From Planctomycetota bacterium (GTDB taxonomy: Bacteria > Planctomycetota > Planctomycetia > Pirellulales > Thermoguttaceae), in assembly GCA_025356915.1 (NCBI GenBank), contig JANXQG010000388.1, forward strand, positions 1-5,943: DNA of 5,943 nt, written 5' to 3'. Under the pieces are notes generated by a model. That model ran no database searches. It worked only from the letters and a program-made list of their open reading frames with translations, and was not told the origin of the DNA. The position numbers and the translations under genes are program-made. This document shows, piece by piece, positions 1 to 5,943 of the stretch; position 1 is the stretch's first letter; the number at the start of each line of letters is the position of its first letter.

Positions 1-372
1 GACGCCGTTGATGCCGAGCAATTCCTCGCGAAGTTGCGAGAGCGAAGTGGCGAACATTGCCTCGATCGATCCGTCGTAACGCTCCACGAGAAACGCAAGC
101 AGGCTTCGCAGTCGCTTGGATTTGACGCGGAAGTAGCCGGCGGGCCGGATCAGTTCCTGCAACTCCTCGTCCGCCAAAGCATACAGGGCATGGGGATCGA
201 GTAGCTCGGCCTCGCGGAGATTGTCGATCGCCCGTTCGACGTTTTGCCAACTTGTGTTCTGCACCAGCACGGCCCCGACCATCATCTCAAAGGCCGTTTC
301 ACCGGGCCACCAATTTTGTGGGCCGAAGGCATCGAACAACCGCTGGTAGACTTCTTTCAGAACGACACGCAT
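1..372 (-). CDS. Endonuclease III-like (HhH-GPD) DNA glycosylase, N-terminal part; cut by left edge
   Basis: The reverse strand is open from an ATG at 372-370 to the first base of the window, giving 124 codons with no stop. The fragment reads like the N-terminal helical half of endonuclease III-family base-excision repair proteins, specifically the branch annotated as 'endonuclease III domain' or 3-methyladenine glycosylase-like. Features seen are FGPQNWWPGETAFEMMVG (residues 16-33), a QNTSW motif (38-42) followed by the helix NVERAI, and GYFRVKSKRL (79-88). The fragment ends at LLGINGV (118-124), where the helix-hairpin-helix hairpin should begin. The catalytic Lys/Asp and any iron-sulphur Cys residues would lie beyond the edge, so activity cannot be judged. 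Proteins of this type remove damaged bases from DNA in the cytoplasm. The gene is transcribed away from the CPBP protease gene across a 143-bp divergent spacer. Family assignment is fairly sure; the substrate is unknown. Confidence 0.82.
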   Translation of the reverse strand, partial: MRVVLKEVYQRLFDAFGPQNWWPGETAFEMMVGAVLVQNTSWQNVERAIDNLREAELLDPHALYALADEELQELIRPAGYFRVKSKRLRSLLAFLVERYDGSIEAMFATSLSQLREELLGINGV

Positions 373-399
373 GGTAGACTCTCGGGAGGTGCAGCGTCT

Positions 400-405
400 A
401 TTATA
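400..405 (-). promoter_or_regulatory. Probable -10 box for the endonuclease III-like gene
   Basis: Read on the minus strand this is a perfect TATAAT, 28 bp before the ATG at 372. The predicted transcript leader is therefore only about 20 nt. The -35 region at the usual distance (around 423-428, reading TTCCTT) is a poor match, so the call rests on the -10 box and its position. A weak GAGAG lies a few bases before the ATG as a possible ribosome site. Confidence 0.4.
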
Positions 406-426
406 CCCTTTTGGCGGCGGAGAAGG

Positions 427-505
427 AATGATCGAGGTTCAAGGTTCAAGGTTCAATAAAGCTGGTGTTTTTCATTGAACCTTGAACCTTTGGTCATTGA
501 TCATT
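427..505. repeat. Nested palindrome built of 7-bp GGTTCAA units
   Basis: Three tandem GGTTCAA units (436-442, 443-449, 450-456) are followed by two inverted TTGAACC units (475-481, 482-488). The inner arms AAGGTTCAAGGTTCAAT (441-457) and its exact reverse complement (474-490) pair over 17 bp around a 16-nt loop. Outside these, AATGATC (427-433) pairs with GATCATT (499-505). Degenerate heptads TTGGTCA (490-496) and TTGATCA (497-503) continue the series. The element fills the divergent spacer and ends 10 bp before the protease ATG, so it would form a strong hairpin in the leader of that mRNA if transcription starts upstream. No T-run follows, so it is not a classic intrinsic terminator. It shares a 10-bp word with the element at 2061-2223. 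Confidence 0.85.
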
Positions 506-515
506 TTCCACGAGC

Positions 516-1262
516 ATGGATGAGCAAGCCAGGCCGGCACAAGTCCCGGCCGTAGGAAACGATTATTGGTCGCAGTCGCGTCGGCCATTGGCCAGCCTGT
601 TTTTTGCTGCGCCGCTGTTGGTGATTTATGAGTTGGGTCTGATCTGCCTTGGCCCCAACGCGCCGCGCAACGGGGCCGACGACTGGCTGCGGCAAACGCT
701 CAATCTGCTCGGCTTCAACGCCTATTTTCTCCTCCCTATCCTCACGGTCGGCATCCTAGTGGGCTGGCACCATGTTTTGCGACAGCCCTGGCGCGTATCC
801 CGCAAGGTATTCTACGGCATGACGGGCGAGTGCTTCATCTTGGCTGTGAGCCTCTGGCTTTTTTGGGATGTGCTGTACCGATTTCTCTTGCCGGCGGTTG
901 TCCATACGGTCGGCCTGAGTATCGGCAACTTTCTGGGAACGATCATATCTTACCTGGGGGCAGGCATCTATGAAGAATTGCTTTTTCGCCTGATCCTGCT
1001 GAACCTGGGGATTGGCGTCTTAGCATGGATGCGGGCAGGCTCCAGGGCTAGCGTGATCGGCGGGATCGTGTTGACGAGCTTGTTGTTTTCGGCGGCCCAT
1101 TATGTGGGGCCGTGCGGGGACGAGTTTGGCTGGCGGACGTTCTTTTTTCGTTTTCTGGCCGGCGTATTGTTCGCGATACTGTTCCGATATCGGGGATTTG
1201 GAATCGCTGTCGGCACGCACGCGTTCTACAATGTGCTCGTTGGTTTGTCGACGCGGGCGTAG
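516..1262 (+). CDS. CPBP-family (CAAX/Abi) intramembrane glutamic protease
   Basis: This 248-residue protein is strongly hydrophobic, with several membrane segments (about 25-45, 68-86, 105-128, 137-152, 156-171, 177-193 and 209-224). It carries the complete motif set of the CPBP family: EELLFR with Glu153, Glu154 and Arg158; FSAAH with Phe191 and His195; and HAFYN with His235 and Asn239. In studied members these residues form the catalytic site inside the membrane. Family members include eukaryotic Rce1 CAAX proteases and bacterial proteins linked to immunity against own bacteriocins, but the bacterial substrate is usually unknown and nothing here identifies it. The ATG at 516 is the first start after an in-frame TGA at 498-500, and it lacks a clear Shine-Dalgarno sequence. 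The length is normal for the family. A role in phage defence is possible for 'Abi' proteins but not supported by the neighbours. Confidence 0.9.
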   Translation: MDEQARPAQVPAVGNDYWSQSRRPLASLFFAAPLLVIYELGLICLGPNAPRNGADDWLRQTLNLLGFNAYFLLPILTVGILVGWHHVLRQPWRVSRKVFYGMTGECFILAVSLWLFWDVLYRFLLPAVVHTVGLSIGNFLGTIISYLGAGIYEELLFRLILLNLGIGVLAWMRAGSRASVIGGIVLTSLLFSAAHYVGPCGDEFGWRTFFFRFLAGVLFAILFRYRGFGIAVGTHAFYNVLVGLSTRA

Positions 1263-1330
1263 GCCTATCTTTGCATCGCCTAGCTGTCAAGAGCAAATGG
1301 AAAAAGTTCTTTGGGTCTCGAAAACCTCTC

Positions 1331-1359
1331 TTGGTGGACCGCTCGGAAACCAATATAAT
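1331..1359 (+). promoter_or_regulatory. Sigma70-like promoter for the DUF2617-like gene
   Basis: TTGGTG (1331-1336) and a perfect TATAAT (1354-1359) are separated by exactly 17 bp, the ideal spacing. Transcription would begin near 1366 and give a leader of about 150 nt before the GTG start at 1515. This implies that the DUF2617-like gene is transcribed separately from the protease gene that ends at 1262. Planctomycete promoters are less well characterised than those of E. coli, so the match is suggestive. Confidence 0.55.
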
Positions 1360-1449
1360 GTAACCTTGTTGTGCAAGAGAGTTCATTCCGCCTAGAATTT
1401 CCTGACCTGAATACCGCAAGTCCTTGCTATCGAATGTTGTTTCGATTGC

Positions 1450-1496
1450 ATCACGGGTGCTTGCGGCTTCTCGCCGGGTACGGAGGGCACCGTGAT
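1450..1496 (+). other. Structured leader: stem with nested hairpin before the DUF2617-like gene
   Basis: ATCACG and GTGC (1450-1455 and 1457-1460, with G1456 bulged) pair with GCAC and CGTGAT (1487-1496), a 10-bp stem. Inside it CGGC (1464-1467) pairs with GCCG (1473-1476) around a 5-nt loop TTCTC. The structure closes only four bases before the AAGGAA ribosome site at 1501-1506, so it could influence translation. It does not match any riboswitch class I recognise. GC-rich sequence forms such stems by chance fairly often. Confidence 0.35.
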
Positions 1497-1514
1497 AACA
1501 AAGGAACTGTGGAA

Positions 1515-2078
1515 GTGCTAACTGTTCGACCAAAAGTCGCGGTATTGGTCTTTCAGCTCTTCGGACGGCCGTTGCATCCGGAATTGTTCGAGGTTTACCA
1601 CTCCCGCAGCGTCTCGCGGGGGAATTACGAAGCCAAGATTGATATCACCAGTGCCGGCCACGTGGTGACGTGGCGCTACGGGGGGATGACGCTCACCGAG
1701 GTGGCCGCCTCGGCCCATCATCCCTTGCCGGAGAAGCGGCGGCTGATGTCCTACGCGCTCAAGGGCCAGCGGAGCGATCACGTCGAGTGTCGTGGCGGCG
1801 TCCGCTACGAGATGAGTTTCCAGCTCGAACAGGTCGATCCCGAGGTCTTTTGGACCTTCCAGCAGGAACTAGCCGAAGATAGCCTGCGGAAGGGCATGTT
1901 TCATAAGTTTGACTCCAGCGGCCGCATGGCCTTGGGAGCGATGAGCTACATCAACGTCGAGCTTCGCACCCGCAAGCTGCTCATCCAGGCCTTCCATACC
2001 TTTCCGGATGACTACGCGATCGTCAAGAGCCAGTCAATGATCGTGCTGCCGCAGAAGGAAAATCCGAAATCCGAATGA
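1515..2078 (+). CDS. DUF2617-like protein of unknown function
   Basis: I take the start as GTG 1515 because AAGGAA (1501-1506) lies 8 nt upstream and the protein then opens as (M)LTVRPKVAVLVFQLFGR, a natural beginning. The frame is open further upstream (to GTG 1371), but that stretch carries a promoter-driven leader and reads as non-coding. The result is a soluble 187-residue protein with no signal peptide or membrane segment. Recognisable stretches are LFGRPLHPELF (15-25), an SAGHVVTWRYGG strand pair (46-57), EVAASAHHPLP (62-72) and SYINVELRTRKLLIQAFHTFPDDYAIV (144-170). To my recollection the pattern fits the uncharacterised DUF2617 family found in actinobacteria and planctomycetes; no biochemical role is known to me. 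The final residues NPKSE and the TGA lie inside the heptad repeat element that starts at 2061. Confidence 0.7.
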   Translation: MLTVRPKVAVLVFQLFGRPLHPELFEVYHSRSVSRGNYEAKIDITSAGHVVTWRYGGMTLTEVAASAHHPLPEKRRLMSYALKGQRSDHVECRGGVRYEMSFQLEQVDPEVFWTFQQELAEDSLRKGMFHKFDSSGRMALGAMSYINVELRTRKLLIQAFHTFPDDYAIVKSQSMIVLPQKENPKSE

Positions 2079-2223
2079 CGAAATCCGAAACAAATTCAAA
2101 ATACAAAGCACGAATGATCGAAGTTTTGGATTTTCACATTTAGGCTTTGCATTTGATTCGTCATTCGTCATTCGTCATTCGTCATTCGTCATTCGTCATT
2201 CGTCATTCGTCATTCGTCATTCG
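2061..2223. repeat. Intergenic heptad repeat element with inverted halves
   Basis: The left half carries plus-strand heptads CGAAATC (2065-2071), CGAATGA (2072-2078), CGAAATC (2079-2085) and CGAAACA (2086-2092), with a further CGAATGA at 2111-2117. The right half is nine perfect tandem TCATTCG units (2161-2223), the reverse complement of CGAATGA. The halves are therefore inverted relative to each other around an AT-rich centre. The element lies between two convergent genes and runs into both coding ends. Repeats of this look are frequent between genes in planctomycete and verrucomicrobial genomes. It is not a CRISPR array, since it has no spacers. Confidence 0.9.
2094..2156. terminator. Possible bidirectional hairpin between convergent genes
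   Basis: CAAAGC (2104-2109) pairs exactly with GCTTTG (2144-2149). The pairing continues imperfectly outward, with TTCAAAAT on the left against ATTTGA on the right, one mismatch and one bulge. The loop is about 34 nt and contains a short T-run. The position between two converging genes would suit a shared terminator, but the stem is AT-rich and the loop long, so this is weak. Confidence 0.25.
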
Positions 2224-3016
2224 TCGTTTCCTTCAAAAACTCCTCTACTGCCCGGCCCACTTCCCCGGGGGCTTCCAGCGGCGTAACGTGTCCGGCGTTG
2301 TCGATCTCGACGATCTGCGAACCTTTAATCGCCCGGGACATGGCATTCATTTCGGCGACGGTGGAAATCGCGTCTTGCCGTCCCACGATCAGCAGTGTGG
2401 GGCAGTTGATCTGCGGTAGCAGTGGGGTGAAGTTCGGCCGCTCGGCCAGACCGCGCAACGTGGCGGCATAGCCGACCGGATCGCCGGCAAGAATGATCTG
2501 TCGCAGACGATCGACCACTTCCGGTTTGCTGTCCAGCGTAGCGGGGGCCAGGAGGCGGGGTAGCATCGTGTCGGCCAGAAACTGGGTGCCTTCGCGCTGG
2601 ATGCGCTGGGCCATTTCCAGTCGCCCTGCGGCGGCTTGGGGTGTGTCGGCCACCGCCTTCGTGTCGCAAAGAATCAGCCCGGCCAGTCGCGACCGATACG
2701 CCTCAAAGAAACGAAAGGCCACATACCCTCCCATCGACAACCCGCCAAGCACGATCGGCTCGGTGATCTTTAATACGTCGAGCATGGCGGCCAGATCGTC
2801 GGCCCATTGCTCGACGGTTACTTTTTCCGGCGTGACTGAACTATGGCCAAATCCACGGAGATCGGGGGTAATTATACGGTAATGCGGGGCAAGCGACTGG
2901 ACCTGATGGGCCCAAATCGTATGATCCATCGGAAAACCGTGGATCAATACCACTGGGCAACCGGTGCCGTGGTCGGCTAGTGCCAGTTCAACGCCGGGAA
3001 GAGTGAGAGTGGGCAT
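2210..3016 (-). CDS. Alpha/beta-fold hydrolase
   Basis: From the ATG at 3016-3014 this is a 268-residue cytoplasmic protein of the alpha/beta hydrolase superfamily. It has the oxyanion HG motif in VVLIHGF (His26-Gly27) and PDLRGFGHS (51-59). The nucleophile elbow is GLSMGG with Ser94. The likely triad is completed by Asp215 in VGRQDAIS and His243 in NAGHV. It resembles the group containing 3-oxoadipate enol-lactonase and many uncharacterised esterases; the substrate cannot be read from sequence. A TTG start at 3064 would add 16 residues, but the protein opening MPTLTLPGVELAL is the usual one for the family; neither start has a Shine-Dalgarno sequence. It lies 104 bp downstream of the methyltransferase stop on the same strand. 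The last residues TNDE and the TGA are encoded by the TCATTCG repeat array, so the ancestral end was probably near FLKE. Confidence 0.9.
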   Translation of the reverse strand: MPTLTLPGVELALADHGTGCPVVLIHGFPMDHTIWAHQVQSLAPHYRIITPDLRGFGHSSVTPEKVTVEQWADDLAAMLDVLKITEPIVLGGLSMGGYVAFRFFEAYRSRLAGLILCDTKAVADTPQAAAGRLEMAQRIQREGTQFLADTMLPRLLAPATLDSKPEVVDRLRQIILAGDPVGYAATLRGLAERPNFTPLLPQINCPTLLIVGRQDAISTVAEMNAMSRAIKGSQIVEIDNAGHVTPLEAPGEVGRAVEEFLKETTNDE

Positions 3017-3120
3017 GGGAGGAAAGGGTGTGAAGAGTGTGAAGGCGGAACTGTATGCTTTCAATTGTGGTGGGTAAGCTCGAACATCTGGAACCGCGGT
3101 GTCAGCAGCAAATCGAGATC

Positions 3121-5943
3121 TTATCCCTTTTCTTCTTCCGGTTTTTCGGCCGAGCGTCCTTGCACGAACCAGCGTTCCAGGAGATTCATGAGTTGGTCCC
3201 GGATGCGCTCGTCGCCCGTTCGGCTTTCACACAGCTCCCTGAACCTTGCTCGGGCATTTTCCACACGCCGGTCTACGCGATCAAGTACTTTCAAGCAGGG
3301 AGCTATATCGGTGGGGAGTTTCACCTGCCCTGTCGCGCCGAGATTGGCCAATCGCACCACAAGCTCCGCCTGCCCGCGCGATTGGCAGTCGATCTGCCCT
3401 TTGCGGGACTTGCCGAAGTAGACCGTGTTGGGGAGAAACATCACGTCGCCGGAAAGGGCCGCCGGCCGCTCTTCCAAGAGGATCACGAGAGAATCCGATT
3501 CCGGTTGCTGGCCGAGCCATTGGGCCAAGGGCGTGGCGTCATCGAGTTCCGCCGCGTCCCAGATATCGGCTGCCAGATCTTCCACGCGAAATCGCTTGGC
3601 ACCCGCCTTGGAGCGTTGCTCCATCTTCTCGATTTCAACGACGCGAATGTCGCGAAAGTGCTGTGCCGTTGCATCGTGGAGCCTGCCGATCAACTCCGCG
3701 CGCTCGTCGCGGGACGATGCACCCAAAAGCTCGAAAACGGCATCGTCCAAGTCCCGCCGATCGGGCTGCTGCAATTCTTGCGACAGCATCAGCGGGCCAG
3801 TCGCCAGCCTGCGGGCGCGGTCGGGCGAGTGGCAGTCCATCAACTGTTCTTCGACCAATCGGCCCACGGTGCGTTTGCCCAATCGTTTCAAGGCGTCGGC
3901 GAGCCGCTTGGCGAGTTCCGTCGGCACGTTTCGCGGATCGGGCACGTCGAGGAGGTTCACGTCCACCACCTCGGTTTTCAGGTTGCCCTCGGTTCCCGCA
4001 TAGCGGCCGTAAAACGTTTTGAAAAGGCCGACGATCGTGGAATTCAAGATCGCTACCAGGGCCGATTGCTCCCTCTTAATCAGGCTATCCGAGGAAACGT
4101 CGAACAGGTTGTGATTGCAAATCAGACGCTCTGGGTTTGCCGCGATGATATGCCGATACTGCTGTGCCATGGGCCAGAAGGCAATTCCAGGGCGCACCAA
4201 CCCAGTCAGATCGTACCACGGATCGCGGGCAGCGCACGTTGATCGTTCGGGGATGGGAACGGGCTTTGACTTGCTTGAGGCGAATGCCGCCGTCATGCCA
4301 TAGCGCAGATACCGCCATGCCCAAGGCGACTTCTCCTTAAGCTCTCTCATGGGCTTGGCAACCAACAGAACCACCCGATCGATATCGGCCGCGCGAACGA
4401 TCGGCCGATCTAGCTTCATCAGGCTATGCACTTCAGGGGCAAGGCAGTCGGCTTCGATGGGGTGTACGCTCCCGTCGCCGGCCTTGATAATGCGCAGCTT
4501 GCCGGATTCGACGTCGCTCCGCGGCGCGCCGCCGGCACTTCGGCGGAAGTCGCGATCGCTCGCGTGTCTGGCCAATAGCTCGGAAGTAATGTCCTTGGGC
4601 ATGAAGAAAGCATCGCAACCTGTCTTAACGCCAAAGCGAACATCCGCAATTTCACCCAGGGCCACGAACCGCTTGCCAAAGCGGCGCATGATGTCGAAGT
4701 AGACGTCTGGCGCACGAACGTAGCGGCCCCATTTGCCCGCGCGATAGTTCTTGGCTCCGTGGCCGTTGATATGGTTCATTGCCACTTCGAGAGATTCGGT
4801 CCCCTCATCCTCCGCCGTTTCCCCGTCGTCTGCATCGTCCGCCGATTCTACAATAGCAGCCTCCCCAAGAACCGTACCGGCGCGAACGCCGTCGTCCCAT
4901 AGTTCTCGCTGCGTTTTGATGATGATCCGCCAGTTGTGATCTTCAAAATCGGCGTCCGTGTCGAGGATTCGGTCTCGCAGGACCTCGATGGCCGACTGCC
5001 GCGATGCCTCATTCTCGAGGGTCGGCGCGACCCCGATGATTTCCGCCAGCTTCCGAGAAAAACGAACGAAACGGACACGGTTCGCCATGCGAGCCGATTC
5101 ATCATCGCAGCGTTGCAGGATCGCCACGCAAGTTTTGACGCGGGCGTCCTCGAACCACGGCTCGGCTGCGCTCTCCATGACCGCCAGGATGCGGAAATGC
5201 CGCAACATCCACCCTTGCAGGGCAAATCCATACTCCACGTCCATCCAGGACGAGCTGGTAAGGAAACCGAAGTAGCCGTCTTCTTTCAAGAAGCGGGCCG
5301 CGGCCGGCCAAAAATAGCAATGCAAGTCGCTGCGGCCGGTCAGCCGCAGACTCGGCCAGGCACTGTTGCATATCTTTTCGTAGCGGACCTTTTCCTTCTT
5401 TTCCACCTTCTCTTGCCGAACGTAGGGCGGATTGCCGACTACCGCGTCGAGTGCCGGTAACGCGATGGGAAGTGGTTTCCCATCCGTGCCGGGAATGGAG
5501 CAGAAGGGTTGTTCGGGAGAGAAATCGAAAAAGTTCCGGCGAGTAATACGCGGATAGTTCGCCTCATCGTTGATCTCGCGCGCGGCCAGGTTCAACGTCG
5601 CCAAGTGGGCCGGATAGAGCGAAATATCGCAGCCGAATAGCTCGCCAATCAAGTCCAAATGAGGGCGTCCTGCGTCCAAGTGCCGCTTGCGGTAGTATGC
5701 CCGGACAAGAAAACTGCCCGATCCGCAGGCCGGATCCATGACCGTGTCGCTTGGGCCACGAATGCAAAAGGCGTTGATAAGGTCGACGGGATCGTCGCCG
5801 GTGAAATGCTGGCCGAAGCGATGACGCTCGTCCGGACCAATGAGTTTCTGGAAGATTCTTCCCACCACATCGGACGACACTGCTCGGAAGTCAACCGACT
5901 CGATGCTGCGCAGCAAGCCCCGCCAAGCGTCGAGACCATATTC
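3121..5943 (-). CDS. N6-adenine DNA methyltransferase with TaqI/Eco57I-like specificity region; N-terminus beyond right edge
   Basis: The frame is open from the right edge to the TAA at 3123-3121, giving 940 visible residues. A TTG at 5916-5914 is a possible start but an unlikely one, because the reading continues naturally upstream as EYGLDAWRGLL. Visible order: helical lead-in (1-43), GQHFTG (44-49), SAM-binding motif I DPACGSGSF (70-78), an acidic motif II-type GCD (104-106), catalytic motif IV NPPY (171-174; bases 5433-5422), then GYFGFLTSSSW (223-233). An acidic linker (about 366-383) leads to a target-recognition region (about 420-675) with LGEIADVRFGVKTGCDAFF and ending in LLDVPDPRNV. 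About 250 further C-terminal residues I cannot assign finish in a charged tail. The enzyme should methylate the adenine amino group in a specific DNA sequence. A fused nuclease, as in type IIG enzymes, would lie N-terminal and out of view. A solitary enzyme, a restriction-modification enzyme and a defence-system methylase all remain possible. Confidence 0.9.
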   Translation of the reverse strand, partial: EYGLDAWRGLLRSIESVDFRAVSSDVVGRIFQKLIGPDERHRFGQHFTGDDPVDLINAFCIRGPSDTVMDPACGSGSFLVRAYYRKRHLDAGRPHLDLIGELFGCDISLYPAHLATLNLAAREINDEANYPRITRRNFFDFSPEQPFCSIPGTDGKPLPIALPALDAVVGNPPYVRQEKVEKKEKVRYEKICNSAWPSLRLTGRSDLHCYFWPAAARFLKEDGYFGFLTSSSWMDVEYGFALQGWMLRHFRILAVMESAAEPWFEDARVKTCVAILQRCDDESARMANRVRFVRFSRKLAEIIGVAPTLENEASRQSAIEVLRDRILDTDADFEDHNWRIIIKTQRELWDDGVRAGTVLGEAAIVESADDADDGETAEDEGTESLEVAMNHINGHGAKNYRAGKWGRYVRAPDVYFDIMRRFGKRFVALGEIADVRFGVKTGCDAFFMPKDITSELLARHASDRDFRRSAGGAPRSDVESGKLRIIKAGDGSVHPIEADCLAPEVHSLMKLDRPIVRAADIDRVVLLVAKPMRELKEKSPWAWRYLRYGMTAAFASSKSKPVPIPERSTCAARDPWYDLTGLVRPGIAFWPMAQQYRHIIAANPERLICNHNLFDVSSDSLIKREQSALVAILNSTIVGLFKTFYGRYAGTEGNLKTEVVDVNLLDVPDPRNVPTELAKRLADALKRLGKRTVGRLVEEQLMDCHSPDRARRLATGPLMLSQELQQPDRRDLDDAVFELLGASSRDERAELIGRLHDATAQHFRDIRVVEIEKMEQRSKAGAKRFRVEDLAADIWDAAELDDATPLAQWLGQQPESDSLVILLEERPAALSGDVMFLPNTVYFGKSRKGQIDCQSRGQAELVVRLANLGATGQVKLPTDIAPCLKVLDRVDRRVENARARFRELCESRTGDERIRDQLMNLLERWFVQGRSAEKPEEEKG

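Noticed and set aside
1263..1330. Intrinsic terminator after the protease gene
   Set aside because: No stable stem followed by a T-run is visible in this stretch.
1371..1514. Upstream in-frame extension of the DUF2617-like gene to GTG 1371
   Set aside because: The added 48 residues look non-coding. They start only 11 bases after the TATAAT box, and a well-spaced AAGGAA precedes GTG 1515.
1048..1533. A 161-codon minus-strand open frame overlapping the end of the protease gene and the spacer
   Set aside because: It lies antisense to the conserved protease C-terminus, shows no recognisable motif and is rich in Arg/Thr/Ser as expected for a shadow frame.
2161..2223. CRISPR array
   Set aside because: The units are 7 bp, directly adjacent, with no unique spacers and no cas genes in the window.
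2147..2419. A plus-strand frame starting in the TCATTCG array (RHSSFVI repeats)
   Set aside because: It is the repeat read in its stop-free orientation, running on into antisense of the hydrolase gene. Such frames are common annotation artefacts in genomes with these repeats.
3017..3120. Promoter, terminator or small RNA between the methyltransferase and the hydrolase
   Set aside because: No convincing hairpin with a T-run and no well-spaced -35/-10 pair was seen. A TTGAAA near 3064 lacks a good -10 partner.
3055..4242. A 395-codon open frame on the plus strand opposite the methyltransferase
   Set aside because: It is antisense to a gene with clear methylase and specificity motifs. Its translation shows no family motif and has the His/Arg-rich composition of an antisense shadow.

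Overview
The window looks like an ordinary chromosomal stretch of a planctomycete-type bacterium. This is an inference from three things: short 7-bp repeats between genes of a kind that is common in planctomycete and verrucomicrobial genomes, a DUF2617-like protein, and starts that mostly lack a strong Shine-Dalgarno sequence. I cannot name a genus. Five protein genes are supported, two of them cut by the window edges.

Layout from left to right. Positions 1-372 (minus strand) hold the N-terminal part of an endonuclease III-like (HhH-GPD) DNA repair glycosylase, with a TATAAT box just upstream. A 79-bp nested palindrome at 427-505 lies between it and a divergent plus-strand gene (516-1262). 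That gene encodes a CPBP/CAAX-type intramembrane protease with its catalytic motifs intact. After a 252-bp spacer carrying a good sigma70-like promoter and a structured leader, a plus-strand gene (1515-2078, GTG start) encodes a DUF2617-like protein of unknown function.

That gene converges on an alpha/beta hydrolase gene (2210-3016, minus strand). A heptad repeat element (2061-2223) lies between them, and it supplies the last residues and the stop codons of both genes. The right half of the window (3121-5943, minus strand) is one long gene for an N6-adenine DNA methyltransferase with a TaqI/Eco57I-like specificity region. It is open through the right edge, so its true N-terminus is not visible.

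The genes do not form an obvious single pathway. The methyltransferase and the hydrolase lie in the same direction 104 bp apart, with no clear sign of cotranscription. The methyltransferase may belong to a restriction-modification or phage-defence locus continuing off the right edge, but nothing visible proves this. The most unusual material is the pair of heptad-built intergenic elements, which share a 10-bp word and the same inverted architecture. I did not find a convincing undescribed multi-gene system here.
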